From: AG25 sp035517615 | Lineage (GTDB): Bacteria; Gemmatimonadota; Gemmatimonadetes; Gemmatimonadales; GWC2-71-9 | NCBI GenBank assembly: GCA_035517615.1 | Contig: DATIYM010000050.1 | Location: 1 to 64,000, forward strand | DNA length: 64,000 bases | Direction of reading: 5' to 3' | Shown: positions 26,286-33,631 of the stretch, in pieces | Position numbering within the stretch: the stretch's first letter is position 1 | Layout of the letters: each line of letters opens with the position of its first letter | The notes under the pieces: generated by a model | Database searches by the model: none | Told to the model about the DNA's origin: nothing | The model's input: only the letters and a program-made list of their open reading frames with translations | Translations under genes and position numbers: made by a program

Positions 26286-27368
26286 ATGGGTTTGCTGCGT
26301 CGGGCGCTGGCCGCAGCCGCTTTCGCTACCGCCATAGGCACAACCGTGCTGGCAGCTCAGGGCGCGCCGGCACCTCCGCCACCGCCCGCTCCTGCTCCGA
26401 ATCCTCTGACCGTCGGGGCACTCGTCTACACGCAGTACCAGTACTTCTTCAGCGATTCCGCTCAGGGCCTGAACCGCTTCGATGTGACCCGTGCGTACAT
26501 CAACGTCATCGGCAAGTGGTCCAACGGGATGTATGCCCGAATCACCGGCGACATCTTCACGAACACCGATAGCTCGCGCGCTTATCGCCTGAAATACGCC
26601 TACGCGGCGTACACTCCGGCAAAGAGTCCCCTCACCTACAAGGCGGGCCTGATCCACACGCCGTGGCTCGATTGGGAAGAGACGCTGTGGGATTACCGCG
26701 TGCAGGGCTCCATGCCGATGGAGCGGAACGGCTACCTGTCGTCGGCGGATTTCGGCCTGGGTATCGACGGCATGTTCAACCACGAGCAAGCCAATTTTCA
26801 GATCACGGCCGTCAATGGCGAGAACTACAACAAGGGTACGGGAGACGACGGTAAGGACATCCAAGCCCGGCTCTCGGTACGCCTGGTCCCGTCGGACGAC
26901 CCGAGCCGGGTGGGTGGGCTACGCATCACGGCCTACGGTGGCTGGGGCACGCCCAATACCGGCGGAGCGCGGTCACGCGTGATCGGACTCATCTCGTACA
27001 AGTCGAAGCTCTTCACGCTGGCGGCTGAAGCAGCTTCGACCCGGGACAGCACCACCGGGGCGCCTCCTGCGGTTCCCTCGACGAAACCCTTGAACGGCCA
27101 CGTATACGCCGCCTATGGCGTCTACCACGTACCGCATTCTCATGCCGCGATCATCGCCCGCGTGGACCGCGCGAAGCCGCAGTCAGGGACGGTGAGTGTC
27201 GCTGCGTCGCAGTGGACCAACCGGTACATCGCCGGCATTTCGTATCAGTTGACGCCCCAGTGGCGCCTCCTCGCCGACGTGGATTACCTGTCGTACGAGC
27301 TGACGCCGACCGCCGCGCAGAAACTGCAGCAAGGCTCGGCATTCTTCCAAACGCAAATCAACTTCTGA
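26286..27368 (+). CDS. OprO/OprP-like porin, probable phosphate-selective
   Basis: A 360-aa outer-membrane beta-barrel with a signal peptide (RRALAAAAFATAIGTTVLAAQ) and a Pro-rich linker, then alternating aromatic strands (YTQYQYFFSD, NRFDVTRAYINVIGKW, GMYARITGDIF) and a C-terminal Phe (QTQINF), the sorting signal for the Bam complex. The strand pattern and the RAYINVxGKW segment resemble the porin O/P family. Its place between PhoB boxes and pstS points to phosphate or polyphosphate uptake across the outer membrane. AAGGGAG lies before the start. The specific ion preference is inferred. Confidence 0.82.
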   Translation: MGLLRRALAAAAFATAIGTTVLAAQGAPAPPPPPAPAPNPLTVGALVYTQYQYFFSDSAQGLNRFDVTRAYINVIGKWSNGMYARITGDIFTNTDSSRAYRLKYAYAAYTPAKSPLTYKAGLIHTPWLDWEETLWDYRVQGSMPMERNGYLSSADFGLGIDGMFNHEQANFQITAVNGENYNKGTGDDGKDIQARLSVRLVPSDDPSRVGGLRITAYGGWGTPNTGGARSRVIGLISYKSKLFTLAAEAASTRDSTTGAPPAVPSTKPLNGHVYAAYGVYHVPHSHAAIIARVDRAKPQSGTVSVAASQWTNRYIAGISYQLTPQWRLLADVDYLSYELTPTAAQKLQQGSAFFQTQINF

Positions 27369-27394
27369 AAACCGTGACCACGAGGATAAACGGA

Positions 27395-28450
27395 ATGAAA
27401 CGCGTTTCGCACGGGGCGCTCGGCGCCCTGACGCTGGCGCTTGTGTCCGCTCCGCCCGCCGCCGCCCAGGTCAAGCTGAACGGTGCGGGCGCCACGTTTC
27501 CGAACATCATTTATCAGGACTGGATGATCACGTACAACAAGACCCACTCCGACGTGCAGCTCAACTACCAGTCGATCGGTTCCGGCGGTGGCATCCGTCA
27601 GTTCTCCGAAGGAACCGTGGACTTCGGCGGCAGCGATGCGCCGATGAGTGACTCGGCGATCGCCGCGATTCAGGGGAACGTGCTCCACATCCCCACCGTG
27701 CTGGGTGCGGTGGTCGTGACCTACAATCTGGCGGATGTAAAACAGCCGCTGCGCTTCACGCCGGACGTGATCGCGGACATCTATCTCGGCAAGATCACGA
27801 AGTGGAGCGACCCCCGAATCACCGCCAATAACCCGGGGGTGAAGATTCCCGACGCGGACATCGTCGTCGTGCACCGGTCCGACGGTTCGGGAACGAGCTA
27901 CATCTGGACCGATTACCTCTCGAAGGTCAGCCCGGAATGGCAGAGCAAGGTCGGAAAAGGCACCGCGGTAAATTGGCCGGTCGGGCTGGGCGGTAAAGGC
28001 AATGAAGGCGTATCCGCGACCGTCGGGCAGACGCCCGGTGCGATTGGCTACATCGAGCTGGGCTACGCCAATGCGAACAAGCTCCCGGCGGGCATCCTGC
28101 GCAATAAGGCGGGAACCTGGGTTACCCCGACCTTGCCGTCGGTGACCGCCGCACTCGCGGGAGCCATGTCCACCATGGGCCCGAGCACGGATTTCCGGGT
28201 TTCCATCACGAACCCCGATGGCAAGGAAGCGTATCCGATCGCATCCATGACCTACCTGCTCGTCCACAAGACGTACGCCGACGCCGCGAAGGCCGGTGCC
28301 CTGCTCAAGTACATCTGGTGGGCAGAGACCGAGGGTCAGGCTCGCGCCGAGCCGCTGGGCTATGCGCCGCTCCCCGCCGCCCTCAGGCCGTGGATCGAAG
28401 CCCGGTTGAAGACGGTCACCGCCGACGGGAAGATGGCCTGGAGTAAGTAA
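27395..28450 (+). CDS. pstS: Phosphate ABC transporter substrate-binding protein
   Basis: A 351-aa periplasmic phosphate-binding protein. The signal peptide is KRVSHGALGALTLALVSAPPAAAQ, then LNGAGATFPNIIYQDWM, YQSIGSGGGIRQF, VDFGGSDAPM, VHRSDGSGTSYIWTDYL (phosphate loop) and GAIGYIELGYA. The binding residues of the family are present. ATG 27395 is chosen because the signal peptide begins there. It is 26 nt after the porin and shares its promoter. pstCAB follow after 128 nt with their own PhoB box. Confidence 0.96.
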   Translation: MKRVSHGALGALTLALVSAPPAAAQVKLNGAGATFPNIIYQDWMITYNKTHSDVQLNYQSIGSGGGIRQFSEGTVDFGGSDAPMSDSAIAAIQGNVLHIPTVLGAVVVTYNLADVKQPLRFTPDVIADIYLGKITKWSDPRITANNPGVKIPDADIVVVHRSDGSGTSYIWTDYLSKVSPEWQSKVGKGTAVNWPVGLGGKGNEGVSATVGQTPGAIGYIELGYANANKLPAGILRNKAGTWVTPTLPSVTAALAGAMSTMGPSTDFRVSITNPDGKEAYPIASMTYLLVHKTYADAAKAGALLKYIWWAETEGQARAEPLGYAPLPAALRPWIEARLKTVTADGKMAWSK

Positions 28451-28529
28451 CCGGCACGCGGGGATCCCCTCCCCCCAGTGCCGTTTTCCCCCCGTGTGGC
28501 TTCCCCTCGCCGCACGGGGGGTGTTATTT

Positions 28530-28560
28530 GTCACAGCCGTTACATGCCCGTGACAATCTG
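28530..28560 (+). promoter_or_regulatory. Putative PhoB boxes before pstC
   Basis: GTTACATGCCC and GTGACAATCTG stand in 11-bp tandem, preceded by GTCACAGCC nine bp upstream. They end 4 bp before a TAGGTT hexamer (28565-28570) that is itself 8 nt from the pstC ATG, so activator sites, minus-10 and start codon are packed into about 50 bp. Confidence 0.55.
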
Positions 28561-28564
28561 CGGG

Positions 28565-28570
28565 TAGGTT
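28565..28570 (+). promoter_or_regulatory. Putative minus-10 (TAGGTT) for leaderless pstC
   Basis: TAGGTT ends 8 nt before the pstC ATG with no Shine-Dalgarno between. It matches the TANNTT element at polX, tig, clpP, rhomboid and ffh. Confidence 0.45.
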
Positions 28571-28578
28571 ACCGCGAC

Positions 28579-29592
28579 ATGACCGCGCTACCCACCGAAC
28601 CGGTTCCCGCGCCCCTGCCATTCGAAGATCAGCTTCCCACTCAGCCGGAACCGCGGCGGCGAGGAGTGACGAACCTGGGCGATCGGTTGTATCAGGCCAC
28701 GCTCTCGGTGCTCGCCCTGATGCTCCCCCTGGTGCTCGCGACCCTCGTCGGATTGCTGATCATCAATGCCGGGCCTTCACTGAAGCGCTTCGGGTTCCAT
28801 TTCCTGTGGACGTCAGTGTGGGATCCCGTCGCCGGGGAGTTCGGGGCGGCGCCCATGATCTTTGGAACGGTCGCATCGTCATTTCTAGCACTGCTTCTCG
28901 CGGTCCCGCTGTCACTCGGGGTGTCGGTATTTCTGACGGAGTTCGCGCCCAAATGGCTGCGGGCTCCCGTGGCCTTCACCGTCGAACTGCTCGCCGCGAT
29001 TCCGAGCGTGGTGTACGGGCTGTGGGGCATCTTCGTCCTGATCCCGTTCCTGCGCACGTTCGTCGTGCCGCCGCTCCGGCACGTGCTCGGATGGACGCCA
29101 TTTCTGTCGGGCGTGTTCTACGGCAACTCGCTGCTCGCGGGGGCGGTCATTCTCGCGATCATGATCGTTCCGTACATCGCTGCCGTGTCTCGCGAAGTGC
29201 TGCTCGCGGTGCCGAGCAGCCAGCGGGAAGCAGCGCTCGGGATGGGAGCCACGCGCTGGGAGGCCGTGTGGACGGCGGTTATTCCTTACGGGAGGGCCGG
29301 GCTGATCGGCGCCGTCATCCTGGGCCTCGGGCGAGCGCTCGGTGAGACAATGGCGGTCACGATGGTGATCGGCAATCGTCACGACATTGGCCTCTCGGTG
29401 CTCGGGCCCGCGTATACCATGGCCGCCGCGATCGCCAACGAATTCAGCGAGGCCACGACCAACCTGTATCTCTCGGCGTTGTTCGAAGTGGGGCTCGTCC
29501 TCTTCGTCATCACGGTCTGCGTGAACGCGCTGGCCCGCTTGCTCATCTGGCAGGTGGCGCGCGGCACGGCAGTCGGGAGCCGGGCGCTGTGA
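28579..29592 (+). CDS. pstC: Phosphate ABC transporter permease PstC
   Basis: A 337-aa inner-membrane permease with a Pro-rich cytoplasmic N-terminus, about six membrane helices, and conserved PstC motifs: FGFHFLWTSVWDPVAGEFGA, the loop PSVVYGLWGIFVLIPFLRT, AALGMGATRWEAVWTAVIPY (EAA loop contacting PstB) and GRALGETMAVTMVIGN. ATG 28579 is chosen over one 17 codons upstream because that one lies inside the PhoB box. Its stop is coupled to pstA (GTGA). Confidence 0.96.
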   Translation: MTALPTEPVPAPLPFEDQLPTQPEPRRRGVTNLGDRLYQATLSVLALMLPLVLATLVGLLIINAGPSLKRFGFHFLWTSVWDPVAGEFGAAPMIFGTVASSFLALLLAVPLSLGVSVFLTEFAPKWLRAPVAFTVELLAAIPSVVYGLWGIFVLIPFLRTFVVPPLRHVLGWTPFLSGVFYGNSLLAGAVILAIMIVPYIAAVSREVLLAVPSSQREAALGMGATRWEAVWTAVIPYGRAGLIGAVILGLGRALGETMAVTMVIGNRHDIGLSVLGPAYTMAAAIANEFSEATTNLYLSALFEVGLVLFVITVCVNALARLLIWQVARGTAVGSRAL

Positions 29593-30476
29593 GTACCGGT
29601 GCCGTGACGGCGGGAACCGTCGACGCGCGCGGCGGCGCGCGGCGCCTGCGGCGCCGCATCATGAGCGGCGTCATGACGGGCGTCGTCTGCGCCCTGTGCT
29701 TTATCGCGGTGCTCGCGCTGTTTCTCATTCTGGGAGACCTGATCCGCAAAGGCGCCTCGTCGCTCGACTGGAATTTCTTCGTAAAGAATCCGGCGCCCGC
29801 GGGTCAGGCCGGAGGCGGTGTTGCGAATGCGATCGTGGGGACGGCCATCATCGTGGGTTTGGCGTCGGTGATCGGCCTTCCCATCGGCATCGGGACGGGC
29901 CTCTATCTTGCGGAATTCGGCTCGGGACGGTTCGGCTGGATCGTGCGGTTCGTCGCTGACGTGATGAACGGCACTCCCTCGATCGTCGTGGGCATCTTCG
30001 CGTGGACCTGGCTCGTGAAACCGATGGGGCATTTCTCGGCCCTCGCCGGCGGGGTGTCGCTGGCCGTGCTCATGATCCCCATGATCGCGCGAACATCGGA
30101 GGAAATGATCCGCCTCGTGCCGCATTCCCTGCGCGAAGCGGCGCTCGCGCTCGGCTATCCCCGGTGGCGTACATCGCTGCACGTCATCGTGCGAACGGCC
30201 CTCGCTGGGATCGTGACCGGAGCGCTGGTTGGCGTGGCGCGTATTGCGGGCGAAACGGCACCGCTCCTGTTCACCGCGCTCGGCAATCTGAATTTCTCGA
30301 CCAACGTGCTGCAGCCCATGCAGGCGTTGTCGCTCCAGATTTTTACTTATGCCACTGGCCCATTCGAAGACTGGCACCGCCTGGCCTGGGCCGCGGCGCT
30401 CGTCCTCATGGGACTGGTCCTCGTCCTCGCCCTCTCCGCCCGCTGGGCAATAAGGCAATACCGTGCCGGACGCTGA
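29589..30476 (+). CDS. pstA: Phosphate ABC transporter permease PstA
   Basis: A 295-aa permease partner of PstC with about six helices. Signatures: NAIVGTAIIVGLASVIGLPIGIGTGLYLAEF, MNGTPSIVVGIFAW, REAALALGYPRWRT (EAA loop) and GETAPLLFTALG. A GTG start overlaps the pstC stop. The end overlaps pstB1 by 14 nt. A standard pst operon member. Confidence 0.96.
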   Translation: MSTGAVTAGTVDARGGARRLRRRIMSGVMTGVVCALCFIAVLALFLILGDLIRKGASSLDWNFFVKNPAPAGQAGGGVANAIVGTAIIVGLASVIGLPIGIGTGLYLAEFGSGRFGWIVRFVADVMNGTPSIVVGIFAWTWLVKPMGHFSALAGGVSLAVLMIPMIARTSEEMIRLVPHSLREAALALGYPRWRTSLHVIVRTALAGIVTGALVGVARIAGETAPLLFTALGNLNFSTNVLQPMQALSLQIFTYATGPFEDWHRLAWAAALVLMGLVLVLALSARWAIRQYRAGR

Positions 30477-31239
30477 CCCGAATAAGCGGCTCGAGGCGGT
30501 GCACCTCACGGCGCTCTATGGACGCCGTGCGGCGGTAAAGGATGTCTCGATCATGTTTCCACCCAACACGGTGACGGCCATGATCGGGCCGTCCGGCTGC
30601 GGCAAGAGCACGTTTCTCCGCTGCCTGAATCGGATGCACGAGCTGTCGCCCGAGGGGTGGGCCACGGGACGGGTGCTGTTGAATCAGGATGACATCTACG
30701 GCCCCACTATCGACCCCGTGCAGCTGCGGCGCCGCATCGGCATGGTCTTCCAGAAGCCCACACCGTTCCCGACCATGTCGATTTACGACAACGTAGCGGC
30801 GGGCTTGCGGATCAACGGCCACCGACAGCGCCGGGCGGAAACCGACCAGGTGGTCGAGCGGTCGCTGCGCCACGCCGCGCTCTGGGACGAGGTCAAGGAC
30901 CGGCTCAGCGCCAGCGCGCTGGCGCTCTCGGGCGGCCAGCAGCAGCGCTTGTGCATCGCCCGGGCGCTCGCTCCCGAGCCTCAGGTGCTGCTGCTAGACG
31001 AGCCGACCGCCGCACTCGATCCAGGTGGCACGCAGCATATCGAGGAGCTGTGCCACGAGCTGAAGACGACCTATACGATCGTGATCGTGACGCACAACCT
31101 GCAGCAGGCGGCCCGCATCTCCGATTTCACCGCCTTCTTCTACATGGGCGAGCTGATCGAGCGCGGGGTGACAAACGAGCTGTTCACGAGCCCGACCAAA
31201 GAGCAAACCGAAGCGTACATCACTGGGAGGTTTGGATGA
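30463..31239 (+). CDS. pstB1: Phosphate ABC transporter ATPase PstB, first copy
   Basis: A 258-aa ABC ATPase: Walker A GPSGCGKSTFLR near 41, Q-loop MVFQKPTPFP, signature LSGGQQQRLCIARAL, Walker B VLLLDEPTAALDP and H-loop IVTHNLQQAARISD. The tail EAYITGRFG is typical of PstB. A GTG start is used. It is followed immediately by a second pstB; the two differ at many positions, so this is not a recent duplication. The codons for ITGRFG carry CTGGGAGG, which serves as the ribosome-binding site of the next gene. Confidence 0.95.
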   Translation: MPDADPNKRLEAVHLTALYGRRAAVKDVSIMFPPNTVTAMIGPSGCGKSTFLRCLNRMHELSPEGWATGRVLLNQDDIYGPTIDPVQLRRRIGMVFQKPTPFPTMSIYDNVAAGLRINGHRQRRAETDQVVERSLRHAALWDEVKDRLSASALALSGGQQQRLCIARALAPEPQVLLLDEPTAALDPGGTQHIEELCHELKTTYTIVIVTHNLQQAARISDFTAFFYMGELIERGVTNELFTSPTKEQTEAYITGRFG

Positions 31240-32072
31240 CGATGGTGGGAAGGCCGGAACCCCCTGTCCTGGCTCCGCAGCCGGCGGCTCCCGCCCCGGC
31301 GGCCCGCCGGTTCGCCGGTCCGCCGATCATCGACGCCCGTACTTACAATTTCTGGTACGGCGAAACGCAGGCGCTATTCGAGGTCACGCTCGCGATCCCG
31401 CGGCGCGCCATCACGGCGCTCATCGGGCCCTCGGGGTGCGGCAAGTCCACCTTCCTGCGATCCATCAACCGGCTGAACGAGTTGATCCCGCGCACGCGCC
31501 ATACGGGCGACATCCTGCTCGAGGGCGTGTCGGTGTTTTCGCGCGGCATCGATCCCGTCGAGCTGCGCCGGCAAGTCGGCATGGTGTTTCAGCAGCCCAA
31601 TCCGTTTCCCAAAACGATCTTCGACAACGTGGCGTATGGCCCCCGGCTCAACGGGCTCGCCGCGGAGCACGAGATGCCGTCGCGCGTGGAGCGTGCCCTG
31701 CGTCAGGCCGCGTTGTGGGACGAGGTCAAGGACCGGCTGCAGAGTCCCGGAACGAGCCTGTCGGGCGGCCAGCAGCAGCGGTTATGCATCGCTCGGGCGC
31801 TCGCCAACGAGCCCGAAGTGCTGCTCATGGATGAGCCGTGTTCGGCACTCGACCCCGGCGCCACGCAGCGCATCGAAGAGCTGATGGTCGAGCTGAAACA
31901 GACCTACTCGATCGTCATCGTCACCCATAATATGCAGCAGGCATCACGCGTGTCCGATTTCACGGGCTTCTTTTATCTGGGCCGGCTCATCGAATTCGGA
32001 GCGACGAATCAGCTGTTCACGCGGCCCGAAGACGAACGGACCGAGGCCTACATCACTGGGAGGTTCGGTTGA
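31236..32072 (+). CDS. pstB2: Phosphate ABC transporter ATPase PstB, second copy
   Basis: A 278-aa PstB paralogue with a 45-residue Ala/Pro-rich N-terminal extension absent from the first copy. It has Walker A GPSGCGKSTFLRSINRLNEL, FQQPNPFPKTIFDNVAYGPR (the canonical PstB Q-loop), LSGGQQQRLCIARAL, MDEPCSALDP and IVTHNMQQASRVSDFTGFFYLG. It looks more like canonical PstB than the first copy. ATG overlaps the pstB1 stop (ATGA). Its end again encodes YITGRFG over a GGGAGG, the ribosome-binding site of phoU. Whether the two form a heterodimer is not known. Confidence 0.95.
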   Translation: MTMVGRPEPPVLAPQPAAPAPAARRFAGPPIIDARTYNFWYGETQALFEVTLAIPRRAITALIGPSGCGKSTFLRSINRLNELIPRTRHTGDILLEGVSVFSRGIDPVELRRQVGMVFQQPNPFPKTIFDNVAYGPRLNGLAAEHEMPSRVERALRQAALWDEVKDRLQSPGTSLSGGQQQRLCIARALANEPEVLLMDEPCSALDPGATQRIEELMVELKQTYSIVIVTHNMQQASRVSDFTGFFYLGRLIEFGATNQLFTRPEDERTEAYITGRFG

Positions 32073-32779
32073 GCCCTCTGCCCGAACAGACGGGACCGGT
32101 GCGGACGCCGGTCGTGCATCGCCATTTCCACGACGAGCTTTCGGATCTCAAGGCAAAGCTCCTCACGATGTCGGGCGAAGCCCAGGATGCGCTGGGCCAC
32201 GCCCTCGACGCGCTGCTCCGCCGCGACGGCGACCTGGCCGTCCAGGTGATCGCCGGTGATCGGGGCATCGATGCGCTCGAGCTCGAAATCGAGGAGCGCG
32301 TCACCGACTTGCTCGGCACCCAGCAACCGATGGGACGCGACCTGCGGCTGCTCATCTCCGCAATCAAGATTGCGAACGATCTGGAGCGCGTCGGCGATCA
32401 CGCCGTGAACATCGCGCAGTCGGCCGAGCGGTTGCTGTCGGCGCGCCTCATCGCCCCCGAGCCGGAATTGCTCGAGATGGCCCGTCAGGCCCGGTCCATG
32501 CTTTCCGGCGCGCTCGACGCGTTCGTCCGCGGCGATGCGGCGCTGGGACGGGAGATCTGCAGCCGCGACGACTCAGTCGACGCGCTGCATCACTCCGTGT
32601 TCCGAATTCTCCTGACCCACATGATGGAAGATCCACATATCATCGGCGCGGCCATGGAGCTGTTCCTCGTGAGCCGTAATCTCGAGCGGGTGGCCGACCT
32701 CGCCACGAATATCGCCGAAGATGTGGTTTTTTTGGTCGAAGGAAAAACGATCAAGCACCACGCGGAGCAAGGCGGCTAA
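32069..32779 (+). CDS. phoU: Phosphate signalling protein PhoU
   Basis: A 236-aa all-helical protein with two PhoU three-helix repeats: FHDELSDLKAKLLTMSGEAQDAL near 15-40, the metal-binding ExxxD pattern IKIANDLERVGDHAVNIA near 95, and the second repeat's SRNLERVADLATNIAEDVVFLVEG near 200. It links the Pst transporter to PhoR and represses the Pho regulon when phosphate is plentiful. A rare TTG start overlaps the pstB2 stop (TTGA). The stop overlaps that of the convergent rhomboid gene. Confidence 0.95.
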   Translation: MSPLPEQTGPVRTPVVHRHFHDELSDLKAKLLTMSGEAQDALGHALDALLRRDGDLAVQVIAGDRGIDALELEIEERVTDLLGTQQPMGRDLRLLISAIKIANDLERVGDHAVNIAQSAERLLSARLIAPEPELLEMARQARSMLSGALDAFVRGDAALGREICSRDDSVDALHHSVFRILLTHMMEDPHIIGAAMELFLVSRNLERVADLATNIAEDVVFLVEGKTIKHHAEQGG

Positions 32780-33513
32780 GTCGCGCCGGGAACCCGGCGC
32801 TGCTCGAGCAGCGCCGGGTTCGTGAACGGCTTGATCAGGATCAGCCCCGCCAGGAATCCTCCGACGTGCGCCCACACGGCCACACCCCCTTCGACCCGCG
32901 CGAACATTCCCACCGTGCCCTCCAACACCTGCAGCACGAACCAATACAGCAGCATCACGTACGCCGGGAGCACGATCGTCGTCACGAAAAATCCCAGCGG
33001 CAGAAGCAGGTGCACCCGGACCCGGGGGTACAGCAGGACGTACGCCCCAAGGACACCGCTGATCGCACCCGAGGCTCCGACCATGGGAATCCGCGAGTGG
33101 GGATCGACCAGAATCTGCGTTGCCGCGGCGGCGACTCCGCACAGCAGATAGAACACCAGGAAGCGCACGTGCCCCATCGAGTCTTCGATGTTGTTCCCGA
33201 ATACCCAGAGGAAGAGCATGTTGCCGATGATGTGCAGCCAGCCGCCATGCATGAACATCGAGGTGAAGATCGCCGCGTACGACGGCGGCCCGGTCACGCA
33301 CGTGATGCCCGGGCCGAGGGGGACGACCGTTCCCAAGGGAAGCGTGTGGGTCAGCTCTCCGGGGATCAGCCCCAGCCTGCACACCGAAGCAGCGAGGCTC
33401 TGCTCCGATCCACCGCCCTGCACGAACAACCAGATCAGCGCGTTCACCACGATGATGCCGACCGTGACCACGGGCGTCAGGAAGGTCGGATTTTCGTCTT
33501 TGTACGGAATCAC
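32776..33513 (-). CDS. Rhomboid-family intramembrane serine protease
   Basis: A 245-aa polytopic protein with the rhomboid features: N-terminal TVGIIVVNALIWLF, FMHGGWLHIIGNMLFLWVFG, the catalytic Ser in GASGAISGVLGAY near 150 and His in VWAHVGGFLAGLI near 220. It cleaves membrane proteins within the bilayer; the substrate is unknown. The GTG start at 33513 is supported by TAGATT 8 nt upstream. The 3' end contains a perfect 30-bp palindrome and overlaps the phoU stop codon. Confidence 0.93.
   Translation of the reverse strand: MIPYKDENPTFLTPVVTVGIIVVNALIWLFVQGGGSEQSLAASVCRLGLIPGELTHTLPLGTVVPLGPGITCVTGPPSYAAIFTSMFMHGGWLHIIGNMLFLWVFGNNIEDSMGHVRFLVFYLLCGVAAAATQILVDPHSRIPMVGASGAISGVLGAYVLLYPRVRVHLLLPLGFFVTTIVLPAYVMLLYWFVLQVLEGTVGMFARVEGGVAVWAHVGGFLAGLILIKPFTNPALLEQRRVPGAT
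32791..32820. terminator. Perfect 30-bp palindrome at the phoU/rhomboid junction, candidate bidirectional terminator
   Basis: The half-site AACCCGGCGCTGCTC is followed directly by its exact reverse complement, with no loop. It lies just past the phoU stop and inside the last codons of the rhomboid gene (ALLEQRRV). It can fold into a strong GC hairpin on either strand, which fits a shared terminator between convergent genes; there is no T-run. A protein-binding site is also possible. Confidence 0.55.
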
Positions 33514-33521
33514 AGGCTAGC

Positions 33522-33527
33522 AATCTA
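33522..33527 (-). promoter_or_regulatory. Putative minus-10 (TAGATT) for the rhomboid gene
   Basis: On the minus strand TAGATT ends 8 nt before the GTG start, with no ribosome-binding site. Same hexamer and distance as polX and clpP. Confidence 0.45.
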
Positions 33528-33631
33528 GCTCGCACCTGCCAGACTGGCACCTTCATCGGGCACAGGAATTGCTTTCCGCGACCCGCGGGTAAGTCCGAGC
33601 ATCATATACATCTTAGTGGAGAGTAACAATC

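Noticed and set aside
33514..33631. CIRCE or heat-shock operator before dnaK
   Set aside because: No TTAGCACTC-N9-GAGTGCTAA pattern; only a weak TATACA 22 nt before the start codon.
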